A DNA stretch of 53,420 bases from an uncultured Acidimicrobiaceae bacterium (GTDB lineage Bacteria; Actinomycetota; Acidimicrobiia; Spongiisociales; UBA5794), in NCBI GenBank assembly GCA_947259365.1, contig CAMYMC010000006.1:1-53420 (forward strand). Reading direction: 5' to 3'. Shown here one piece after another: positions 8,283 to 16,732 of this stretch. Position numbers and translations under genes: made by a program. The notes beneath the pieces were generated by a model. It worked only from the letters and a program-made list of their open reading frames with translations, did no database searches and was not told where the DNA came from. Every line of letters starts with the position of its first letter. Positions within the stretch are counted from its first letter, which is position 1.

Positions 8283-8679
8283 CGGCGAGATAGGGGCCGA
8301 GCGCGGCGGCGAGCTCGGGGAGGAATCGAGCCGGACGGCCTTCCGTGTCGGTCATGGCTGCATCGACCGCCTGGGTGGCGAGGATCTCGTCATTGCGGCG
8401 GATCCGCTGCAGCCACTGCGACGTCGCCCGCCTGATCCTGGCCACCTCGGTCTCGACGGTGAGGTCGTCTCCCGGCCCCGCGGAGCGCAGGAACCGCGTG
8501 GTGATCCCCGTCACGACGATGCGGAGCCCGAGCGAGTCGAGCACCGGCATCCCGAACCCGATCGATTCCAGCAGCTCGATGCGCGCCGTCTCGAAGTACT
8601 GGATGTACGCGGAGTGGTTGACGTGGTTGTAGGGGTCGAGCTCGTAGAAGCGGACTCTGACCGCGATCTCGTGCGCCAT
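8272..8679 (-). CDS. 4HBT-like acyl-CoA thioesterase
   Basis: A hot-dog fold protein of 135 residues with the 4-hydroxybenzoyl-CoA thioesterase-type motif YELDPYNHVNHSAYIQYFE near the N-terminus, containing the conserved Asp of this family. It hydrolyses acyl-CoA thioesters by family, and the chain specificity is not visible. I prefer the ATG at 8679, although a GTG three codons upstream is also possible. It overlaps the GNAT gene downstream and follows trmL by 30 bases, so the three may be co-transcribed. Confidence 0.87.
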   Translation of the reverse strand: MAHEIAVRVRFYELDPYNHVNHSAYIQYFETARIELLESIGFGMPVLDSLGLRIVVTGITTRFLRSAGPGDDLTVETEVARIRRATSQWLQRIRRNDEILATQAVDAAMTDTEGRPARFLPELAAALGPYLADGP

Positions 8680-8709
8680 TGCGGGCACGCTAGTTGCCGC
8701 GGGCGCGCC

Positions 8710-9174
8710 TCACGCCTCGAAGGCGTACCCGTGTTGCCTCCACGCCTCGTACACGGCGACGGCGACGGCGTTGGCGAGGTTGAGCGAGCGACCGCCGGGG
8801 GCGATCGGGATGCGGAGACGTCCGGCGACCGACGCATGGTCGAGCACGGAGTCGGGTAGGCCGACCGACTCCTTCCCGAACACGAGCGCATCGCCGCCAC
8901 CGATCGCCACCGTGTCGTACCTCGTGTCGCCCCGCTCGCTGTACGCCCACACCCTGGGCGGCCCGACGGTATCGAGGAACGCCGCGAACGATTGGTGATG
9001 GGCGACGTCGGCATGCTCGCGGTAGTCGAGCCCGGCCCGGCGCAGCCTCGCGTCGTCGAGCTCGAAGCCGAGCGGGTGGACGAGATGGAGTCGGCACCCG
9101 GTGTTGACACAGAGCCTCATGAGGTTGCCCGTGTTCGGTGCGATCTCCGGCTCGTGGAGGACGACGTGAAACAC
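8710..9174 (-). CDS. trmL: tRNA (cytidine/uridine-34-2'-O)-methyltransferase
   Basis: A 154-residue SPOUT-class methyltransferase of the TrmL family. It begins VVLHEPEIAPNTGNLMRLC, carries HLVHPLGFELDDARLRRAGLDY, and has the trefoil-knot segments ALVFGKESVGLP and IPIAPGGRSLNLANAVAVAV. It uses SAM to methylate the ribose of the wobble base in tRNA-Leu isoacceptors. The length matches the family. It is read from a GTG start. Confidence 0.95.
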   Translation of the reverse strand: MFHVVLHEPEIAPNTGNLMRLCVNTGCRLHLVHPLGFELDDARLRRAGLDYREHADVAHHQSFAAFLDTVGPPRVWAYSERGDTRYDTVAIGGGDALVFGKESVGLPDSVLDHASVAGRLRIPIAPGGRSLNLANAVAVAVYEAWRQHGYAFEA

Positions 9175-9238
9175 CGGCTCACGTTATACCGGCAAGGGAC
9201 TGGGGATGCCCTCAACGGCGGGTAGCATCCTGGCCTCC

Positions 9239-10039
9239 ATGGCCGACTCCCTCTACATCCGCCGCAGCGACGGCTTCGAGCCCACCGAGTACGCCCGCGG
9301 CGGCTGGAGCGACTACGGCCAGCACGGCGGCCCGCCCTGCGGGCTGCTCGGCCACGCCATCGAGCAGGTGCCGACGCCGGTACCGATGCAGGTCGCCCGC
9401 CTCACGTTCGATCTCTTTCGCGAGGTGCCGATGCACACGTGCCTCACGATCACGACCGAGGTCGCCCGCGAGGGCAGGCGCATCCAGGTGGTGGCTGCCC
9501 GCATGGCGGCGGACGGTGTCGAGGTGGCGAGGGCCACGGGACTCAAGATACGCACGGCCGACCTCGAGCTCGACCGTGGCGGCGCGGTCGAGTTCATCAG
9601 CCCCGGCCCGCCCGAGGACGCTCCGCTCGTCGAGTGGGGGTCGTTCGCCCCCGGTGAGACGACGATGACCCGCTTCCACGTCGATGCCATCGAGATCCGC
9701 AGCTTCGAACACGGTTTCGAGCGGTCGGGGCGGGGCGTGTCGTGGTTCCGCCTCAAGCGACCCCTCGTCGACGACGAGCCCCTCACTCCCCTGACCCGGA
9801 TGGCGACCCTCGCCGACATGTCGAACGGCAACAGCCGGGTGCTCGACGCCAGGAAGTGGCTCTTCGTGAACCCCGACCTGACGCTGTCGCTTCAGCGGGT
9901 GCCGGAGGGGGAATGGATCGGCATGGACTCGGCATCGACGCCAGGCACCCACGGCGTCGGCATCGCGGACACGATGGTGTTCGACCGGTCGGGGCCGTGC
10001 GGGCGCATCACCCAGGCACAGCTCATCGGGCCGCGCTGA
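9239..10039 (+). CDS. TesB-like acyl-CoA thioesterase
   Basis: A 266-residue double hot-dog protein of the acyl-CoA thioesterase II-like family. The N-terminal domain has the GGPPCGLLGHAIEQ helix and LTFDLFREVPMHTCLTITTE; the second domain has WFRLKRPLVDDEPLTPLTRM and ends with DTMVFDRSGPCGRITQAQL. It probably hydrolyses acyl-CoAs. I chose the ATG at 9239, since the protein from MADSLYIRR fits the family and the upstream extension looks non-coding. It converges on a small membrane protein gene, with the two stop codons inside one hairpin. Confidence 0.85.
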   Translation: MADSLYIRRSDGFEPTEYARGGWSDYGQHGGPPCGLLGHAIEQVPTPVPMQVARLTFDLFREVPMHTCLTITTEVAREGRRIQVVAARMAADGVEVARATGLKIRTADLELDRGGAVEFISPGPPEDAPLVEWGSFAPGETTMTRFHVDAIEIRSFEHGFERSGRGVSWFRLKRPLVDDEPLTPLTRMATLADMSNGNSRVLDARKWLFVNPDLTLSLQRVPEGEWIGMDSASTPGTHGVGIADTMVFDRSGPCGRITQAQLIGPR

Positions 10040-10052
10040 CCTCCGGGTCAGC
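10035..10052. terminator. Hairpin spanning both stop codons
   Basis: A perfect 7-bp stem (GCTGACC with GGTCAGC) with a TCCG loop. It contains the TGA of the rightward thioesterase and the TGA of the leftward gene in its two arms, so it could act on both convergent transcripts. There is no T tract. Confidence 0.45.
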
Positions 10053-10320
10053 CGGTCTCGACCCCGCTGTCCCCCAGATCGTCGACGCTTTCCAGCGTCG
10101 GCTCTTCCCGCAGCTTGCCGCGGGCGCGCATCACCCCGACGACGTTGTCCTGGATCTTCTCCAGCTTCTCGGGCGGCATCTTCGGGGAGAGCTTCGAGTC
10201 GAGCTTGGAGCGAACCTCCGTCTCGGTGAGCCCTTCCCACTCCGCCTTCTTCGACTGCACGAGCTTGACGATCGCGGCGATGATCCCGCCCAGCACCAAC
10301 AGCTTGATGAGTTTCTTCAT
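10048..10320 (-). CDS. Small membrane-anchored protein
   Basis: A 90-residue protein of unknown function. It has an N-terminal hydrophobic segment (LIKLLVLGGIIAAIVKLV) after MKK and then a charged helix-rich tail with EWEGLTETEVRSKLDSKL and PPEKLEKIQDNVVGVM. I recognise no domain. The start at 10320 is supported by AGAAGGGGG upstream. It is probably held in the membrane with its tail in the cytoplasm. Confidence 0.65.
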   Translation of the reverse strand: MKKLIKLLVLGGIIAAIVKLVQSKKAEWEGLTETEVRSKLDSKLSPKMPPEKLEKIQDNVVGVMRARGKLREEPTLESVDDLGDSGVETG

Positions 10321-10410
10321 CGAGCCCCCTTCTCCGACCTCATGTGGCCCCTTGAGCATACGCCACGCGGTGAACCCGAAACGCGCCGGCTCCCCTCGTC
10401 GGGTGGGCAG

Positions 10411-10426
10411 GGGTGACTAGTCACCC
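10411..10426. promoter_or_regulatory. Perfect 16-bp palindrome
   Basis: GGGTGACTAGTCACCC is a perfect 16-base inverted repeat in the 451-base region between two divergent small genes. It has no loop, so it looks more like a dimeric regulator site than a terminator. A further GTGAC follows 6 bases later. No regulator gene is adjacent. Confidence 0.4.
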
Positions 10427-10515
10427 AGGCGTGACAGAAAACGGCCATTGCCACGAGGCCCCGAACCGGCGAGGGTGGGAGTGGCCGAATCGGGCCAGGC
10501 CGGAGGAAGAACGAC

Positions 10516-10701
10516 GTGAGAACCAGATGGGTCGGGCGCACGGTGCGCAAACAGGCGTCGCACGACGATCGCACGAAGGCCCGGCTGAGGCTGGTCGCTA
10601 CAACACCGACGCCGCTCGAAGACGCACGACCCGACGAGGTGCGGGCGCGGATCAAGCGGATGGTGTACGGAAACGGCTCCGCGCGGAGCGCGGCGAACTG
10701 A
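10516..10701 (+). CDS. Possible 61-aa basic protein
   Basis: A short GTG-initiated frame with a well-placed GGAGG nine bases upstream. The product is basic (TRWVGRTVRKQ, DEVRARIKRMVYGNGSAR) and has no domain I can name. The ribosome binding site is the main support. The composition is less biased than in neighbouring genes, so it may not be translated. Confidence 0.35.
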   Translation: MRTRWVGRTVRKQASHDDRTKARLRLVATTPTPLEDARPDEVRARIKRMVYGNGSARSAAN

Positions 10702-10771
10702 CGCGAGTCCGGCTGCACCAGACAGCGGGGGTTCAGACGCCGCAACCGTTCCCCAGAACTAGGGTCTGCGC

Positions 10772-12067
10772 GTGAACGAGCGGGACGACACGAAGCCCCC
10801 GACCCGGAGCCGGGGCCTGACCCGTCGGCTCCCGGCGGGCGTCATCGACGCGTCGCTCGCGTCGCTCGCGACGTTCCTCGCGGGCCTGACCGCCGTCAAC
10901 GTCTTCGGGGACGTCGACCGTGGCGTGTACGCCGTGTTCTTCACGTCGTTCATGCTCGGAGTCGTACTTGCGACGAACCTCGTATATGTGCCGGCTTCCG
11001 TTGAAGCAGTAGCCCTTCCGGTGCCGGACCGGTTAGCCCATCTCGGGCGGAGCGTCCGGCTCGGTCTGATCCCGGCGCTTCTCGGCTCGGTCGCCGTGGT
11101 CTTTGCCGTGCTCGTGACCTCGTCGTTGACGGACCAAGGGGTGGTGACAGGGCTCGCCATCAGCACGGCGATCGCAACGGTCCTCTCGCCGATTCAGGAC
11201 CATGTCCGCCGGATGCTCCACATCGCCGAGCAATCTTGGAGAGCGGCCGCCGTTTCGGCGGTCCAGTTCGGTGGTGTCGCCGTGAGCCTGGCGACCATGC
11301 TCGCTCTCGACATCGAGAGAGCCTGGCTACCGTTCGGAACCCTTGCGATTGCCAACGCGGCCTCGCTCACCGCAGGTCTGTTGCTCGCGAGACGCTCGAT
11401 GCGTACCCGCGACCTCGGGACCCTGCGGTTCGGCGCACTCGCTCGCCAGGGCCGATGGCTCCTCGCCGAGTCCACGATCCCGTCGCTCGCCCATTTCGGT
11501 GTTGCGGCGATCATCACGAAGCTCGCCGGGCCGGAGGCGATGGGCTTCGCCGAGGCTGCGCGCGTCGTCGCGCAACCTGTGCTCGTCTTCGCGACGGGGC
11601 TGACCGCCGTCCTCGCCCCCCAGTCCATGCAAGCGGCGATGGAGCAGGACGCGCCCGGGGGACGCCGAGTCAACCGTCTCTACACGGTGCTGATCCTCGC
11701 TGCCGGCGCCGCCTATCTCCTTGCAGCCGGCCGACCCTGGGTGTGGAATCCCATGCAGCACCTCGTACCCGCTGCCTATGTGGTCGGGTGGCTGGCGGCA
11801 GTCACGATCGTGTCGAACCTCATCGGTGCGGCGATGTACCTCGACATCAATGAGTTGCTCGGTGCCCGCAAAGCGAGGTGGCTCGCCGGCATCGCGATCG
11901 CGACGAGCCCCATCCTGATCGCGGTCGCTCTCACCTCCCGCGCAACGGGCGCGTTCGCCCGGCCGTACGGGTTGATGGCTCGCGACGTGGTGCAGATCGC
12001 CTGGTACCGGGCGGCGCTGCGCAGGCACTACGACTCGGCCCCGCACGGGGTCGGTGCTCGGGGGTGA
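10772..12067 (+). CDS. Polysaccharide flippase-like membrane protein
   Basis: A 431-residue polytopic membrane protein with about 12 hydrophobic segments and the general pattern of the MOP superfamily (Wzx/MATE-like). An N-terminal segment SLASLATFLAGLTAVNVF is followed by repeated two-helix units, and the middle has FGVAAIITKLAGPEAMGFA, like Wzx proteins. It would move lipid-linked sugars across the membrane. It starts at GTG and lies next to a glycosyltransferase and two AsnB-like genes on the opposite strand, which supports a surface-glycan role. Confidence 0.7.
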   Translation: MNERDDTKPPTRSRGLTRRLPAGVIDASLASLATFLAGLTAVNVFGDVDRGVYAVFFTSFMLGVVLATNLVYVPASVEAVALPVPDRLAHLGRSVRLGLIPALLGSVAVVFAVLVTSSLTDQGVVTGLAISTAIATVLSPIQDHVRRMLHIAEQSWRAAAVSAVQFGGVAVSLATMLALDIERAWLPFGTLAIANAASLTAGLLLARRSMRTRDLGTLRFGALARQGRWLLAESTIPSLAHFGVAAIITKLAGPEAMGFAEAARVVAQPVLVFATGLTAVLAPQSMQAAMEQDAPGGRRVNRLYTVLILAAGAAYLLAAGRPWVWNPMQHLVPAAYVVGWLAAVTIVSNLIGAAMYLDINELLGARKARWLAGIAIATSPILIAVALTSRATGAFARPYGLMARDVVQIAWYRAALRRHYDSAPHGVGARG

Positions 12068-12073
12068 AGGCGC

Positions 12074-13759
12074 TCAGCGGTCGCCAAACGAGCGACGAAC
12101 GGTGATGTGAGCGGGATGCGGCTCGAGATCGGGGCTGTTGACGATCCTGTCCTCCCAAACGGCGTGGGTGATCGCATTCCAGGCGACCTTGCTGGGCCGG
12201 TCGAGGAGGTGGGCGAAACCGTCGACGACGTCGGGCACCCGATAGCGTTCCCAGACGCCGGCGAGCGGGCCGGACGTGTAGAACCGAGCGAAGGGCAGCC
12301 CGGTGGCGTTCTTTCGCTGGTGAACGGGATAGCCCGGTAGCCGGCGACGTAGGAGCTCCTTGAGGATCCACTTGCTGCGGAGCCCGCGAACGTATCGCGC
12401 GTCGGGGGGCACCCGGAGGAGCACCGCGATGACTCCGGGCTCGATGTACGGAAAGACGGCGCGCTTGCCCAGCCCCTGGGCCATCTGGCGGTCCAAGCGG
12501 GGAAGATCACCGAACACGAGTCGCCAGCCGGCGAGCTCCACGTGCGCGAAGAAGCGACGACGCCCCGGCGTCTCCATCCGGACGCGGTCGAGCGTCATCG
12601 CGACGTGGCGGGCGAGGATCCCGTCGACGACGGCGTCGCCGAGCATCTCCGCGGCGTCGCTCGGGTCACCCCCGGCGAGCGTGGTGCCGGCGTAGCCACG
12701 GGCAGCCGTGAGCGGATGGGCCAGAAGCTCTGCCTCGTGGCGCACCTGGGCGGCTCGACGTCCGATCGGCTCGGGCGCCAGGCCGGCCACCCGAAGTGCA
12801 GCCCTCGCCGGAGATGACGAGAACCAGTTCGCCACTCGGGCGAGTCGGAGGCCTTCGCCAAATGCGCTGTCGGCGCCCTCGCCAACGACAAACGTCGTCT
12901 CGGGCCGTCGAAAGAGCGTTGCCAGGAAGGGGTAGACGTGATGTACGGGCGGCGTGGCGAGCACGTCGATGACATCCTCGAGCAACGTCAGGTAGTCGGA
13001 CTCGGCGACATTCTGGCGGACGAGCCGGATACCGAGGAGACGGGCGGCCGCCTCGGCGTAGTCGGTCTCCACGGAGAACTCGGGCGTGTCCGGCGTCATC
13101 GTGGCCGCCGTCACGTCGCGACCCAGGTACGTCACGGCGAGGGTCGAGTCGATACCTCCTGAGAACATCGTGCACGTCCCGGCGTCGCGAAGCGGGGTCA
13201 GGGTCTCGTCGAGCACTGCGGACACACGGTCGACGACGTCCGACGTCGCCGCCGGGTCGGGTTCGATCTCGATGCGATCGAACAGCGTCACCTCGGGCTT
13301 CAGTTGCGAGAGGTCGAGATCGAGCCGATCACCGTACGAGAGCCTCGACACGTGAGCGGAGTAGGTGTCGCGGTCGTAGATGCCCTTGCAGAGGTAGTGC
13401 TGGGAGATGCCGAGTTCGCTCGGCCTGCGGGCAGGAGGAGGCAGCAGCGCCATGACGTTCTTGAGATGATCGGAGACGACGATGTCGCCTCCCGGCCGCA
13501 TCGAGTAGTAGGTCTCGTCACCCGAGAACATCGCTCTCCACGCAGTGAGGCGCCGCGGCTCCCCTCCTTCGATCGCGACGTGGATGACGGTCCCGCCGCG
13601 GGCCGCTCGCAATGCCCGTTCGACCGATTCTCCCCCTCGGTCTCCTCGGGCGAGACCCTCGAGCACGCTGCGCTCGACTCGCGACCCCAGCCAAATACCG
13701 GCGGGCGTCTCGGCTACGACCGCATCCGGGTTCGTGAGGGAGATGTTCAGCTCGGGCAC
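12074..13759 (-). CDS. AsnB-like amidotransferase, no catalytic Cys
   Basis: A 561-residue asparagine synthetase-like protein. The ATP-pyrophosphatase P-loop is SGGIDS at residues 200-205, and DTPEFSVETDYAEAAARLL and GEGADSAFGE follow as in AsnB. The N-terminal 170 residues take the place of the glutaminase domain but start MPELN, with no Cys at position 2, so glutamine hydrolysis is not expected. It could adenylate a carboxylate and use another nucleophile, as the lasso peptide cyclases and beta-lactam synthetase do. It starts at GTG and sits downstream of a GT4 glycosyltransferase gene. Confidence 0.85.
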   Translation of the reverse strand: MPELNISLTNPDAVVAETPAGIWLGSRVERSVLEGLARGDRGGESVERALRAARGGTVIHVAIEGGEPRRLTAWRAMFSGDETYYSMRPGGDIVVSDHLKNVMALLPPPARRPSELGISQHYLCKGIYDRDTYSAHVSRLSYGDRLDLDLSQLKPEVTLFDRIEIEPDPAATSDVVDRVSAVLDETLTPLRDAGTCTMFSGGIDSTLAVTYLGRDVTAATMTPDTPEFSVETDYAEAAARLLGIRLVRQNVAESDYLTLLEDVIDVLATPPVHHVYPFLATLFRRPETTFVVGEGADSAFGEGLRLARVANWFSSSPARAALRVAGLAPEPIGRRAAQVRHEAELLAHPLTAARGYAGTTLAGGDPSDAAEMLGDAVVDGILARHVAMTLDRVRMETPGRRRFFAHVELAGWRLVFGDLPRLDRQMAQGLGKRAVFPYIEPGVIAVLLRVPPDARYVRGLRSKWILKELLRRRLPGYPVHQRKNATGLPFARFYTSGPLAGVWERYRVPDVVDGFAHLLDRPSKVAWNAITHAVWEDRIVNSPDLEPHPAHITVRRSFGDR

Positions 13760-13826
13760 GATCCTCTTTTGCGGCGCGTTCCTGGGTCATCGGGCATTGG
13801 CCACGCCGGGTTGAGCGACATCGGCG

Positions 13827-14999
13827 TCAGCGACGAGACAGCTCGGCCGCTCGACGATAGACGTCGACGAGCAACTCCACGTTCTGGGCACCCGTATACC
13901 CCTCGAGATACGCATCCCTGGCGGCGTGGCGCATGTTCTTCGATGTGGCGACACGCGCGACGACGGCGGCCACCTTCTCGGCGAGGTCACGGGCGTTGCC
14001 GGGCTCGACGAGCAAGCCGGTTTCTCCGTCGGCGATGAGCTCCTCGAGCGCGCCGATGCGGGATGCCACCACCGGGACACCCTTGGCATAGGCCTCGATG
14101 ACGACCCGCCCGAACGGCTCGAACCACTCGGACGGGACGACGACGAGCGCCGCACTGCCCATGGTCTCGTAGACCTCCTCGAGCCCCAGCCGTCCCGCCC
14201 ACTCGACACGGGGGTTGGCCGCCGCGGCTCGCACGACCTCGGCACGGAGCGGGCCGTCGCCGCAGATCTTCAGCGGAATGTCGACAGCATCATGCGTCCA
14301 GGCCCGGAGCAACGTCCGGATGCCCTTCTCCGGCGCGAGACGGCCGACATAGACGGCGAACCCTCCGCCGCCTGGGCCGGGCTCCGGATCCGGATGAACG
14401 GAATTGGCCTTCACGACGATCCGTCCCGCATCCCAGCCGGCTTCCGCGAACTTGCGACGGGAGAACTGACTCGGGGTGACGAACAGGTCGACCTGGTTGG
14501 TCCACGTGCCGAGGAGCCGGTTGGCCGCCGTCATGGTGGCGACGACCGCACTGCCCGCCCTGCTCCCGCGATAGCAGCCGTGGAGAGCGGCCGGCCATGC
14601 CAGCGGCTTGCCCACACACTCCTCGCAGACCCGGCCGCTGCGGTAGAGAGTTGCCGCCGGACAGAGCAGCCTGAAGTTCCGCAACGCCTGGACGACGGGA
14701 ACACCACGGCGCTTACTCGCCCAATACACGGACGGCGAGATGAGCGGAAAGAAGTTCTGGACGTGCATGACATCGAATCCCCCGCCTCGCAACACGTCAT
14801 CCACGAGGCGGTAACTCTCTTGGGACCACACGGTCCGGATCGCGGTTCTCGTTGCGCCGATGCGAGCAATGCGTTCGTTCGTGTCCTCATACATCACGAC
14901 CTCATGGCCTGCCGATCGAAGAAGCTCCGTTTCGACCTCGGTCGAGACGTCTTCCCCGCCTCGCTGGAGATACCGGTTGTGGACCATGAGGACCCTCAT
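13827..14999 (-). CDS. GT4 family glycosyltransferase
   Basis: A 390-residue GT-B fold enzyme. The N-terminal domain begins MRVLMVHNRYLQRGGEDVST, with an acceptor region containing FPLISPSVYWASKRRGVPVV and a cysteine pair (CEEC). The C-terminal domain has YVGRLAPEKGIRTLLRAW, ICGDGPLR and the nucleotide-sugar segment PSEWFEPFGRVVIEAYAKG with the EX7E motif. It is a retaining glycosyltransferase, with unknown sugar and acceptor. It lies between the two AsnB-like genes. Confidence 0.92.
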   Translation of the reverse strand: MRVLMVHNRYLQRGGEDVSTEVETELLRSAGHEVVMYEDTNERIARIGATRTAIRTVWSQESYRLVDDVLRGGGFDVMHVQNFFPLISPSVYWASKRRGVPVVQALRNFRLLCPAATLYRSGRVCEECVGKPLAWPAALHGCYRGSRAGSAVVATMTAANRLLGTWTNQVDLFVTPSQFSRRKFAEAGWDAGRIVVKANSVHPDPEPGPGGGGFAVYVGRLAPEKGIRTLLRAWTHDAVDIPLKICGDGPLRAEVVRAAAANPRVEWAGRLGLEEVYETMGSAALVVVPSEWFEPFGRVVIEAYAKGVPVVASRIGALEELIADGETGLLVEPGNARDLAEKVAAVVARVATSKNMRHAARDAYLEGYTGAQNVELLVDVYRRAAELSRR

Positions 15000-15060
15000 A
15001 CCCGCGTCGTCTCCTTGGATCGCGACGCGGCCGGTTCAGGGCGGTCCGTGCCGCGCCGTT

Positions 15061-16662
15061 TCACCGGCCCTCCCCGGCAGCGCGCCCGGTGTCGTCGACA
15101 CAGCGCCCCGCTACGTAGCGGCTGTGGTTGTGCCAGCCGGAGATCATGAAGATCGTCAAGAGTGCGTGGTAGAGGTACGGGCGTGACTCGAGCTTGTCGA
15201 GCCAGCGGTCGGTCAACCGCTTTCCGTCCGCGGACCACAGGTCGCAGTCCTGGATCTGGGCTCGAACGTATTCCCGGTTCTCGCAGATGAAACGGGCCCC
15301 GTCGAACGCGAAATGATGCTTGCCGACTCTCGCTGCGTCGTAGCCGAGGTGCCGGGCGAGCATCTCGCGGAGGAGGATCTTGTTGGTCCCCGTCCTGCGG
15401 TCGAACCTGTGCTCCTCAGGAAGGTTGAAGCAGTACTCGGCGATCGCATCGTCGCAGAAGGGCATTGCCGGAGAGAACCCGAGCGCACTCGCGGCGAGGC
15501 GGAGCTTGAGGCCGCTAGCGGCCTGATCGAGGTGACGGGTGGCAACCGTCTCCAGGTCGACGTCGTCGAGGTGGCTGATCTCCCGGCTCAACGAGTACCA
15601 CCAGGAAGCGGTGTCCTCGGCAGCCGGGAAGAGCCGACGCGACTCGCGGAGCCGAAGGAGCCGCCCGGGCAATGCCGCTGCGGCGCGACTTCGGGCCAGG
15701 TAGTTGAGCGGGGAGTCCACCGGCAAGAGTGCTGCGACGAGCCGGGCCAGAGGTCGGCCCCGCACTCGATACCGCTGCTTCGTCTGCCCCACGCGACCCG
15801 GAGGGAACCCCATGTAGATGTCGTTCCCGCTCCCGTCCACAACAGCGCCGTCGCGAGCCCCAGCGGCGGCAGCTTGCGTCGCGATCACGTACGGGATCTG
15901 GGCGAGATCGACGCAGGGACGGGCCGCGGACGCGAAGAACTTGGTGAGCACGTCGTGAAGCCGCTCGCCCGGTTCGGGCAGCCCCACGACTTGGTGCTCG
16001 AGGCCGAGACGACGGGCAACCTCCGCAGCGACGCCCGGCTCGGGGTCGTCGTCGCCCGAGGTGTACGTCACACACGGAAACCCCCGGTGCCCCGCCTCCG
16101 CCAGCGCCAGCGCGACAGCGACCGAGTCCTTGCCGGAGCTGAGCATGAGGAAGCCCCGGTTCCCGGCGTCCTCGAGTTGCCGGATCGTCGCCGAGGTGAG
16201 CAGCGCGAGGAGCCGATCCGGATCTGGTTCCCGGTCGCCGGATGACCGGCCGCTGAAATAGGGGAAGTCGTTCTCGAGATGGACGACAAGGCCATCACGA
16301 CCGTTCGTCACCTGCGCCACATCGCCGATCCCGAGGAACGAGATGTCTCGGTAGACCGTATAGGGCATCGGCACGTGGCCGTGGTGGAGAAGCTGTGAGA
16401 GCCCGAAAGGCGCGATCTCGACATCGACATTGCGAGCGCGAAGGTGATCGAGAAGCTCCCCTGCTTCCGATGAGACCGTGACGATGCCGGACTCGTGGTG
16501 GACGAACATCTCGTGGAGGCCGGTGAGATCTCCAGCGAGTGTGATGCCGCGCGACGACGCACTGATCCGCCGCTCCCAGGACGGAGGGAAGACCCGCGCC
16601 TCGATTTCGTCCGCCGTCAGCTCGACAAGCACGTCCGACCACCCGCGCCTCGCTGGGCGCAC
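15061..16662 (-). CDS. Second AsnB-like protein, no glutaminase Cys
   Basis: A 533-residue AsnB homologue with a P-loop variant SSGKDS at residues 175-180, the NDIYMGFPPG acidic loop, and a C-terminal alpha-helical part (SPAMPFCDDAIAEYCFNLP, GTNKILLREML). The N-terminal domain keeps the GLSQLLHHGHVPMPYTVYRD and DVAQV strands of a class II glutaminase fold, but the protein starts near WSDVLVELTADE with no Cys nucleophile. It is not closely similar to the first AsnB-like protein in this locus. The GTG at 16662 is the nominal start, and a GTG at about 16632 is an alternative. Confidence 0.83.
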   Translation of the reverse strand: MRPARRGWSDVLVELTADEIEARVFPPSWERRISASSRGITLAGDLTGLHEMFVHHESGIVTVSSEAGELLDHLRARNVDVEIAPFGLSQLLHHGHVPMPYTVYRDISFLGIGDVAQVTNGRDGLVVHLENDFPYFSGRSSGDREPDPDRLLALLTSATIRQLEDAGNRGFLMLSSGKDSVAVALALAEAGHRGFPCVTYTSGDDDPEPGVAAEVARRLGLEHQVVGLPEPGERLHDVLTKFFASAARPCVDLAQIPYVIATQAAAAGARDGAVVDGSGNDIYMGFPPGRVGQTKQRYRVRGRPLARLVAALLPVDSPLNYLARSRAAAALPGRLLRLRESRRLFPAAEDTASWWYSLSREISHLDDVDLETVATRHLDQAASGLKLRLAASALGFSPAMPFCDDAIAEYCFNLPEEHRFDRRTGTNKILLREMLARHLGYDAARVGKHHFAFDGARFICENREYVRAQIQDCDLWSADGKRLTDRWLDKLESRPYLYHALLTIFMISGWHNHSRYVAGRCVDDTGRAAGEGR

Positions 16663-16732
16663 ACGTTAGATCTCCAGCGAGGAAGCCTGTCCGGAAGTCA
16701 TGGCGGTCCGCTGGGGCGGCCCCTGGTGCCGC

